From NCBI GenBank assembly GCA_945485605.1, contig CALYSG010000089.1, positions 1 through 7,577 of the forward strand: a DNA stretch of 7,577 nt. The letters run 5' to 3'. The notes beneath the pieces were generated by a model. That model was not told the DNA's origin. It worked only from the letters and a program-made list of their open reading frames with translations, and did no database searches. This DNA comes from an uncultured Clostridia bacterium (GTDB taxonomy: Bacteria > Bacillota > Clostridia > Oscillospirales > CAG-272). Below are positions 1 through 5,900 of the stretch, piece by piece; the first letter of the stretch is position 1; each line of letters opens with the position of its first letter. A program made the translations under genes and the position numbers.

Positions 1-23
1 AACAGCGGCGGTTATATTTTTGC

Positions 24-1178
24 TTATTTCAGGAGCTTTTCCGGAATAGAATCGGCGAGCTTATGCGCACCCGCAAGCGAAGGATGCAAATGATCTCCGC
101 TGTCGTATTCCTCGACCATCTCGTGAATTGTGCCGGGTTTCTTCACCGCTTCCTCAAAGTCTATGTATCCGTCGGCTTCTTTATTGGTTCTTATCCACGC
201 ATTGACCTTCAGCCTCATATCGCCGCGGTCGCCGGGAACACCAATGATCCTCATACACGGAAGTACCGTAGCAATATATATCTTCATTCCGTGGCTGTGC
301 GCAATTTCTACGTACTTTTTCAGTCCCCCGATAATCTCGTCAGCTGTCGGAAGCTCAGACATAGGGCAGACCTTGCTGTCGACAGCCGGGTGAAGCATAT
401 CGTTTATGCCGTGGAGCACAAATACCCTGTCAGCCCCGGCGACATTCGTAACGTCCCGCTCAAAACGCTTTACACCCGCCTCGCCCCAATGCTTCTTCAT
501 TCTCCAGCGGTAATCGCGAAGGATCCTGTTACCTCCGATGCCGCGGCGGATCACCGCACGGTCGCGGATGCCGAGATCGTAAAGCCTGTGCGCAAGACAA
601 TCGGGCCAAGGCTGAGCCGTTATCGAATCACCGAAGGCGACGATCGCATTGCAGTTCTCTTCGGTCAGAAAGTCTATCGTATTGAGAAATACATATGGAC
701 CGTTTTCGCCTAAGACCTCAAGCGGGATCTCGGCAGCCTCGGTAAGCTCGCCTCTCGCGTAATACTTCTTTATGTAAGGACCGTTGTTCGAATGACCAGT
801 CATAAGCTTCGTAAGTCCCTCAAAATAAAGGCTTACGGTGAATTCCTTCCCTGCCTCTGCCGAAAATTCGATCTCATCGCTCACATAATCCTCTTTGCCG
901 GGTTCGAGAGTAAGCGATGCTTCTCCGCCGTTGAAGGTCACAGGTACCGAGGTTCCGCTGACGATGCGGTGACTACCTGCCGAAAGCGCAATGCTCGCCT
1001 TGGTCAGAGTCGCGCGCTCGTCGCCGTAACGGTTCGAAAAGTGAAGTCTGACCTTATCTCCGCTTATCGTCGGAAAGAAAGAATAACGGAATGTCTGATC
1101 CTTAAAATATTCGGCGTGGTTTTGCGATATTACGCTCGTAGCGGCGCCCCAACCTGCTACCCATTTTTTCTCTGTCAT
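24..1178 (-). CDS. SGNH/GDSL-family hydrolase (probable carbohydrate esterase), third gene of the rhamnose operon
   Basis: Likely esterase or deacetylase of the SGNH superfamily, 384 aa from the start chosen here. Residues 1 to about 165 look like a beta-sandwich accessory domain, with the 'KVRLHFSNRYG' stretch typical of two-domain members. The catalytic part follows: block I FGDSIT with nucleophile Ser185, block II GIGGN with Gly215 and Gly216, block III GIND with Asn259, and block V DHLHP with Asp362 and His365. All four catalytic blocks are present. No signal peptide or membrane segment is visible, so it should act in the cytoplasm. An ATG 27 bases upstream lies inside the end of rhaB without a ribosome site. 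The chosen ATG has GAGGT at 1186-1190 with a 7-base spacer, overlapping the rhaB stop. Its place after rhaAB suggests a substrate such as an acylated rhamnosyl sugar; that is inference. The family call is firm and the substrate is unknown. Confidence 0.88.
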   Translation of the reverse strand: MTEKKWVAGWGAATSVISQNHAEYFKDQTFRYSFFPTISGDKVRLHFSNRYGDERATLTKASIALSAGSHRIVSGTSVPVTFNGGEASLTLEPGKEDYVSDEIEFSAEAGKEFTVSLYFEGLTKLMTGHSNNGPYIKKYYARGELTEAAEIPLEVLGENGPYVFLNTIDFLTEENCNAIVAFGDSITAQPWPDCLAHRLYDLGIRDRAVIRRGIGGNRILRDYRWRMKKHWGEAGVKRFERDVTNVAGADRVFVLHGINDMLHPAVDSKVCPMSELPTADEIIGGLKKYVEIAHSHGMKIYIATVLPCMRIIGVPGDRGDMRLKVNAWIRTNKEADGYIDFEEAVKKPGTIHEMVEEYDSGDHLHPSLAGAHKLADSIPEKLLK

Positions 1179-1188
1179 TTTAATTACC

Positions 1189-2505
1189 TCAATTCTTCTT
1201 TTCATACTTCATCTGAACAAGGATATTGCCGAGTGCGGTAGCCTCCGGCGAGCCGGTAATGACGCGGCGGTGTGAATATTCCTCGGTCAGCCTGTTAAGA
1301 TATCTGTCACGGCTTCCGCCGCCAATTATTGCTATGGTATCAAAATGTTCGCCCGTGACCTTCTCAATACCGTCGGCGGCATCGGCATAGCTTGCGGCAA
1401 GCCCACGGTAGACCGCCTTCATAAGGTCTCCGATGCTGTTCGGAGCGGGTTGGGCGGACGCCGCAAGGGATTCCTTTATCGCCTCGGTCATATTTGCCGG
1501 CGAGAGCAAACGGTCATCGTTTATTCTCAGTATTCCCTTATAAACGCTCGATTCGGCAAGCTCCATAAGCTGTTCGTAAGTATATTTTCCGTTGTTCTCA
1601 CGCTTTACCGACTGGATTATCCAGAGTCCCATTATGTTTTTCAGAAATCTGATCCGTCTGTCAAGCCCTCCCTCATTCGTGAAGCCTTCGCTCTCGGCTT
1701 CCTCGGTCGTATAAGGCTTGTCGCACTCGATGCCGATAAGCGACCAAGTACCGCTCGATATCCAGAGCCTGTTTCCCTCCGGCACTGCGGCAACGGCGCT
1801 CGCGGTATCGTGGCAGGCGGGAAGCATAACGGGGCACGTGAAACCCGCAATAGACGGATCAAGCATTCCGACCACGCTGCCGGGCTGTTTCAGTTCGCCG
1901 AAAAGCTTCTGCGGCAGACCGAGCAAGTCGATAAGCTCCCTGTCCCAGTCACGCTTTTTTGCATCGAGAAGCCCCGTCGTCGAGGCAAAGGTATATTCGT
2001 TCACCGCTACACCGGTGAGCAGATAATTCAGATAGCACGGAACAAAAAGCATAGCTTCGGCAGAAGCAAGTCTGCCGCTCTTTTTGTCCTCATAAAGCTG
2101 AAATACCGTGTTGAAGGTGTGCTCTGCGATGCCCGTGCGGCGGTAAAGATCGCGCTTTGTGATTACACGGTATACCTCCTCGGGTATTCCGAGCGTTCGG
2201 TCATCGCGGTAGGATATCACACCGTCGATAAGCTTTCCCTCTCCGTCGAGCAGCGCATAATCGACTCCCCACGTATCGATTCCGATCGATCGAGGAATTA
2301 TCCCCATTTTTCGACATTTTACGATCCCCTCGCACACGCAGGAAAACAGCCTTTCAATATTCCAGTAAAGCCTGTTCCCTCTCCTCTCGGCGCCGTTTTC
2401 AAAGCGGTGGATCTCGCGTAAAACAGTCTTTCCTTCATTATCGGTGTATCCGAGGATATGTCTGCCACTCGATGCGCCTATATCAATCGCAAGAAAGTAT
2501 TTCAT
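1189..2505 (-). CDS. rhaB: Rhamnulokinase (L-rhamnulose kinase), FGGY family, short C-terminus
   Basis: Cytoplasmic ATP-dependent kinase that turns L-rhamnulose into L-rhamnulose 1-phosphate, the second step of rhamnose breakdown. It is 438 aa. The N-terminal FGGY phosphate-binding motif DIGASSGR is at residues 8-15 and GIDTWGVDY at 75-83. CHDTASAVAAVP at 231-242 carries the expected catalytic base Asp232. SSGTWSLIG at 250-258 and IIGGGSRDRYLN at 393-404 belong to the C-terminal nucleotide-binding lobe, and SPEATALGNI at 419-428 is the usual late family motif. The start ATG overlaps the rhaA stop as ATGA (2502-2505). No strong ribosome site is visible before it, so translation probably depends on coupling to rhaA. 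The protein ends about ten residues after the EATALGN motif, whereas E. coli RhaB is about 489 aa and continues further. Catalytic residues are intact, so it may still be active. Other FGGY kinases are less likely given rhaA next door. Confidence 0.93.
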   Translation of the reverse strand: MKYFLAIDIGASSGRHILGYTDNEGKTVLREIHRFENGAERRGNRLYWNIERLFSCVCEGIVKCRKMGIIPRSIGIDTWGVDYALLDGEGKLIDGVISYRDDRTLGIPEEVYRVITKRDLYRRTGIAEHTFNTVFQLYEDKKSGRLASAEAMLFVPCYLNYLLTGVAVNEYTFASTTGLLDAKKRDWDRELIDLLGLPQKLFGELKQPGSVVGMLDPSIAGFTCPVMLPACHDTASAVAAVPEGNRLWISSGTWSLIGIECDKPYTTEEAESEGFTNEGGLDRRIRFLKNIMGLWIIQSVKRENNGKYTYEQLMELAESSVYKGILRINDDRLLSPANMTEAIKESLAASAQPAPNSIGDLMKAVYRGLAASYADAADGIEKVTGEHFDTIAIIGGGSRDRYLNRLTEEYSHRRVITGSPEATALGNILVQMKYEKKN

Positions 2506-3734
2506 CTTTTCTTAAGCACCCTGTCCTCGTAGCCGCGAATAAGCTCGAACCACTCCATGCCGCAGGGCACTCCCGCGCGACTGCAGTATTCGTCCCACAC
2601 ATCTCCGAAAGGAAGAGTTTTGAGCTCTTCTCCGAGAACCATCAGGCGCGAGAAATCTCCCGCATCCTGAAGTCTCTTCATTTCTTCATAAGGCATCAGG
2701 AGTGCGTAAAGCAGAGCCTTCGCCATGGATCTCTGCCCCGTGACCCATGCCGAAATACGGTTTATACCCGCATCAAAGTAATCAAGTCCGATAAGTACAC
2801 GTTTTTCCGCATTGTTTCTGACGATCTCCTTGGCTATCTCGCGAAGCTCGTCCTCGAAAAGCACGACATGATCGCTGTCCCATCTGACAGGACGGGTAAC
2901 ATGAAGAGCTACGTAATCATTGAATGCGAGCATAGACGGTATCTTATCCGAAACGACCTCGGTCGGATGATAGTGACCGTTATCGAGCAGACAGCAGATC
3001 CCGTTCTTCGCCGCGTAGTTCATATAGAACTCGCTTGAACCGACGGTATAGCTCTCAACACCGATACCGAAGACCTTGCTCTCAACAGCACAGATAACAT
3101 CATCGTACCTTACTGCGAAGATTTTGTCGAGCGATTCCTTGAGCCTCAGCCTCGGGGTGAGACGATCGGCGGGAATATCCTTTAGTCCGTCGGGGATCCA
3201 GAGGTTATAGAGCACCTTATCTCCTATCTTCTGCGCGATATAGTGAGCCGTCTCCATGCAGGTGATCCCATGGCGCACCCAGAAATCCCTTACGTTTTTA
3301 TCCGGGTGAGAAAGGGTCAGCCCATCGCTGCTCATGGGATGCGAGAAGAAGGTCGGGTTGAAGTCGATTCCGAGCCCTTGAGCCTTTGCAAACTCTATCC
3401 ATTTGTCGAAATACTCGGGCTTTATATTATCCCTCTCGATCTTTTCCTCGGTTATCGCGTAGATCGCATGAAGATTTATCCTCTTTTTACCCGGCATAAG
3501 CGAAAGGGCGAATTCGTAATCGTTCATCAGCTCATCGGGGGTCGTAGCCTTGCCGGGATAGTTTCCCGTTGCCTGTATGCCTCCCGAAAGAGCCGCACGG
3601 CTCTCAAATCCTGTAACGTCATCTCCCTGCCAACAATGAACGGAGATCGGAATCTCCGAAAGTCTGTTCAACGCCGATTCGACATCAACACCGTATTTTT
3701 TGTAGATCTCGACGGCATTTTCAAAACGTGCCAT
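2502..3734 (-). CDS. rhaA: L-rhamnose isomerase
   Basis: Cytoplasmic metal-dependent isomerase that converts L-rhamnose to L-rhamnulose, the first step of the pathway. With the start chosen here it is 410 aa, close to the 419 aa of E. coli RhaA. Family signatures include HCWQGDDVTGFE (33-44), INLHAIYA (86-93), DFNPTFFSHP (124-133), DNGHYHPTE (251-259), RPVRWDSDHVV (281-291) and IGLDYFDAGINRISAW (315-330). Likely Mn-binding residues by family comparison are His254, Asp286 and Asp288. The start at 3734 is preceded by AGGAGG (3741-3746) with a 6-base spacer. An in-frame ATG 27 bases earlier has no ribosome site and lies at the predicted transcription start, so it was not used. This is the first gene of a rhaA-rhaB-hydrolase operon and overlaps rhaB by four bases. 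Identification is firm. Confidence 0.97.
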   Translation of the reverse strand: MARFENAVEIYKKYGVDVESALNRLSEIPISVHCWQGDDVTGFESRAALSGGIQATGNYPGKATTPDELMNDYEFALSLMPGKKRINLHAIYAITEEKIERDNIKPEYFDKWIEFAKAQGLGIDFNPTFFSHPMSSDGLTLSHPDKNVRDFWVRHGITCMETAHYIAQKIGDKVLYNLWIPDGLKDIPADRLTPRLRLKESLDKIFAVRYDDVICAVESKVFGIGVESYTVGSSEFYMNYAAKNGICCLLDNGHYHPTEVVSDKIPSMLAFNDYVALHVTRPVRWDSDHVVLFEDELREIAKEIVRNNAEKRVLIGLDYFDAGINRISAWVTGQRSMAKALLYALLMPYEEMKRLQDAGDFSRLMVLGEELKTLPFGDVWDEYCSRAGVPCGMEWFELIRGYEDRVLKKR

Positions 3735-3740
3735 GATCCA

Positions 3741-3746
3741 CCTCCT
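3741..3746 (-). promoter_or_regulatory. Ribosome binding site of rhaA
   Basis: On the minus strand AGGAGG stands six bases before the ATG at 3734. It is the strongest Shine-Dalgarno match in the left half of the window and decides the rhaA start against the ATG at 3761. Confidence 0.85.
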
Positions 3747-3764
3747 CAAAAAATTTTTCATTTA

Positions 3765-3793
3765 ATTTTACACTATTACAGCTGATAAATCAA
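3765..3793 (-). promoter_or_regulatory. Predicted sigma-70/sigma-A promoter of the rhamnose operon
   Basis: On the minus strand a -35 box TTGATT (3788-3793) is separated by exactly 17 bases from a -10 box TAAAAT (3765-3770). They match the consensus hexamers in 4 of 6 and 5 of 6 positions. Transcription would begin near 3757-3759, about 25 bases before the rhaA start codon, leaving room for its ribosome site. This fits the only gap between the Na/Pi gene and rhaA. No experimental support. Confidence 0.6.
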
Positions 3794-3797
3794 CAGT
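3778..3797. promoter_or_regulatory. Candidate operator: imperfect 20-bp dyad over the -35 box
   Basis: ACAGCTGATAAATCAACAGT is an imperfect inverted repeat: two 9-base arms around a 2-base centre pair at 7 of 9 positions. The core is TGAT-AA-ATCA. It covers the predicted -35 box of the rhaA promoter, where a sugar-responsive regulator would be expected to bind. No regulator gene is in the window, so its identity is open. A dyad of this quality could occur by chance in AT-rich DNA. Confidence 0.35.
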
Positions 3798-3815
3798 TGC
3801 AAAGTAAATTTTCGG

Positions 3816-5567
3816 TCATATGCGATACTTTTCTTCAATTTCTTCAACCCTCTTGCGAAAATCAGGATCGGAAGACAGCTTCCTCGCGTATGAATGAGTG
3901 TCATAATCTGCAGCAGCGCTTCCCATAACAAAGATCGCGATATCAGAACAACGGTCGGCTATCCTCATGGAAGAATCTATCACCCGCGTAAAAGCCGGCG
4001 AGCTCTCGGGCTTGCATATTCCCGCACGAAGTCTCTCTATATGCCTTTCCCTTATTCTCGAGCATATCTCAGATACCGCAAAGTGTAACGGTTCGACCTT
4101 CTGCGCGGCATCGGATTGCCTTGATCGCAGAGCCGAGTCGGTCAACGAGGCAATCTCCGTGACCGCACCGAGAAGCACGCGCAGCTCGTGCGATGCTTCG
4201 TCCGATACCGCGGCTCTGTCTTCGGCAAGAGAGCGCGCGCCCATTGAAAGCTCTGCCGCGTGATCAGAGATATTTTTAAGTCCCTCAATGATATAAAGCA
4301 TTCTCGTAAGCTCGATCGATTCCCTCTCCGAGAGCGAGCTGCCGTTGATCTTCAGAAGATACATGCGCAACTTTTCTTCGTAAAGGTCTATGCGATCCTC
4401 ATCAGTGGCGATCTCTCCGGCGGTGTTTTCCGAAAATTTTCCGAACTGACCGACAGCCTTACTGAGACGTTGAAATGCGTTTGCCGTCATCCTTCCGAGC
4501 GCCGTACCCGCAAGCTTAAGGGCGAATGAAGGCTTTATCAGAAATCTTTCATCAAGAAGCGCGTCCTCGGGAACCGTGGCAGAAGCATCATCACGATCCG
4601 GCACAGTGAACCGTGCAAGAGCCTCAAGTGCCTTCGCAAACGGCAAAAGTATCAGAGTCGACAGAAGATTGAAAACGGTATGCACAACGGCAATTCCAGC
4701 AGGTGTGATTTTTTCACCCGCAAAGCCGAGATCGACTACCGCATTAACCCCGAAAAACGCAGTCATTATTATCGCGCTTCCTACAAGGTTAAAATACAGA
4801 TGGACAAAAGCCGCACGTTTTGCGTTCTTACCGGCTCCGATCGACGAGATAAGTGCGGTAACACAGGTCCCGATATTCTGCCCCATAACTATCGGTACAG
4901 CCGAACCGACGGTTAGCGCTCCGGTCACCGAAAGCGCCTGCAGGATTCCCACCGATGCCGATGATGACTGAATTATCGAAGTTATCACCGCACCGGCAAG
5001 TATCCCGAGTAGAGGATTATCGAACGCTCCGAGCAGATTCACGAATTCAGGAACCTCCGAAAGGGGTTCAACCGCCTCACTCATAAGCGTCATACCCGTC
5101 ATAAGGACCGAAAAGCCGAGGAGTATCTCTCCGATATTCCTTATACGATCACGTCTGACCGTTTTAAGCATAATAAGTCCGACAAGTGCCGTCACCGGAG
5201 CAAATGACGAGGGCTTCAGAAGGTTTACGAAAACATTGTCACCGCCGATGCCGGTAAGGCTCAGCAACCACGAGGTCACGGTCGTGCCGAGATTCGCTCC
5301 CATTATGACGCCTACCGCATTGCCGAGCTTCATAATGCCCGAATTCACAAAGCCTATGACCATAACGGTCGTCGCAGTCGAGGACTGGATCACCGCCGTT
5401 ACGACAGCTCCCGATATCACTCCTCGGATAACGCTCGAGCTTAGCTTCTCAAGAAAGCTCTCGAGCTTACCCCCTGCGGTCTTCTCAAGTCCCGTGCCCA
5501 TAACGGTCATACCGTACAGAAAAAGAGAGATCCCTCCTATAAACGAAAGTATCCCGAAAATATCCAT
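3816..5567 (-). CDS. Na+/phosphate cotransporter-family membrane protein with C-terminal PhoU-like domain
   Basis: Membrane transporter of the Na/Pi (NptA/YjbB-like, SLC34-related) family, 583 aa. It probably moves phosphate with sodium or helps keep cytoplasmic phosphate in balance. The N-terminal half (about 1-315) is hydrophobic and carries the duplicated family motif, QSSTATT at 61-67 and QSSSAS at 200-205, each followed by a glycine-rich MGxN stretch (MGANLGTT at 89-96, MGQNIGT at 228-234). Residues about 320-345 form a charged linker. Residues about 350-560 are helical and soluble and look like a PhoU-type domain. The start at 5567 is preceded by GGAGG (5575-5579) with a 7-base spacer. 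An in-frame ATG at 5609 would add 14 residues but has no ribosome site and lies inside the hairpin. The gene ends 81 bases before the rhaA start, with no clear terminator between. Family call is strong; transport direction and substrate are not shown by sequence. Confidence 0.92.
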   Translation of the reverse strand: MDIFGILSFIGGISLFLYGMTVMGTGLEKTAGGKLESFLEKLSSSVIRGVISGAVVTAVIQSSTATTVMVIGFVNSGIMKLGNAVGVIMGANLGTTVTSWLLSLTGIGGDNVFVNLLKPSSFAPVTALVGLIMLKTVRRDRIRNIGEILLGFSVLMTGMTLMSEAVEPLSEVPEFVNLLGAFDNPLLGILAGAVITSIIQSSSASVGILQALSVTGALTVGSAVPIVMGQNIGTCVTALISSIGAGKNAKRAAFVHLYFNLVGSAIIMTAFFGVNAVVDLGFAGEKITPAGIAVVHTVFNLLSTLILLPFAKALEALARFTVPDRDDASATVPEDALLDERFLIKPSFALKLAGTALGRMTANAFQRLSKAVGQFGKFSENTAGEIATDEDRIDLYEEKLRMYLLKINGSSLSERESIELTRMLYIIEGLKNISDHAAELSMGARSLAEDRAAVSDEASHELRVLLGAVTEIASLTDSALRSRQSDAAQKVEPLHFAVSEICSRIRERHIERLRAGICKPESSPAFTRVIDSSMRIADRCSDIAIFVMGSAAADYDTHSYARKLSSDPDFRKRVEEIEEKYRI

Positions 5568-5574
5568 AAAATCG

Positions 5575-5618
5575 CCTCCGGAAAGTACAGTTGTAATTAG
5601 TCTGTACATTTCCGGAGG
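5575..5618. promoter_or_regulatory. Inverted repeat enclosing the ribosome binding site of the Na/Pi gene
   Basis: The arms CCTCCGGAAAGTACAG (5575-5590) and CTGTACATTTCCGGAGG (5602-5618) are complementary along their whole length except for one extra base, around an 11-base loop. In minus-strand RNA the 3' arm ends in the GGAGG that serves the start at 5567, so folding would hide the ribosome site. The minus-strand stem is followed by CGATTTT and the start codon. A plus-strand transcript would have the stem followed by TTTT, so a weak bidirectional terminator is the alternative reading. Confidence 0.65.
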
Positions 5619-5639
5619 TTTTATCAGTATTATCGGCTT

Positions 5640-5900
5640 TTATCCGACCTTTGATTTTTTCTTTTTTCTGACGGATCTGATTACGAGAAGTACAACGAGA
5701 AGTACGATGCCCGAGAATATCGCAGTCGATATGAATAAAGGAAGCAGATATATCGCAATGATAACGAGTACCTTCATAATATCGGTGAAGGCTTCAAAGC
5801 TACCCTTGAAGGCATCTGCAACCTCCTCGCGGAAGGTTTTTTCTTCTTCACCGGTCAGTTCATCTATCTCGACGACGCTTATTTCAACCGTCGCGTAGTT
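5640..5900 (-). pseudogene. Remnant of a DUF4349-type membrane protein (C-terminal tail only)
   Basis: An open stretch of 86 codons plus TAA, without any start codon. It begins with NYATVEISVVEID, which resembles the last beta-strand of DUF4349 domains. An acidic and amphipathic segment follows (about residues 14-42), then a long hydrophobic membrane segment (about 43-75, interrupted by a proline) and a basic end, RSVRKKKKSK. This order is the normal end of DUF4349 proteins, which are usually about 250-350 aa lipoproteins; the N-terminal part is absent. In this frame the next stop codons upstream are at 5964-5966 and 5991-5993, and no ATG, GTG or TTG lies between the nearer stop and the conserved core. 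Its first codon overlaps the stop codon of the VWA gene. The frame is otherwise intact. It may be a recent deletion remnant, or be made by a -1 shift from the VWA gene, though I see no slippery site. The DUF4349 assignment is from memory of the family. Confidence 0.55.

Noticed and set aside
1..23. Possible terminator after the hydrolase gene
   Set aside because: Only 23 bases remain and no full stem-loop can be seen; the operon may continue past the window.
63..713. A 216-codon open frame on the plus strand
   Set aside because: Antisense to the SGNH hydrolase catalytic domain, with no recognisable motif.
1345..2421. A 358-codon open frame on the plus strand
   Set aside because: It lies wholly antisense to rhaB, whose motifs are clear. 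Its translation shows no domain logic and is explained by the codon bias of the real gene.
5568..5609. Upstream ATG that would add 14 residues to the Na/Pi protein
   Set aside because: It has no ribosome site and lies within the inverted repeat; the downstream ATG has GGAGG at good spacing and fits the family N-terminus.
5236..5898. A 220-codon open frame on the plus strand covering the hairpin and the gap before the Na/Pi gene
   Set aside because: It is antisense to the Na/Pi N-terminus and to the DUF4349-like tail. Its translation is serine/threonine-rich and low in complexity, and the minus-strand reading gives family motifs.
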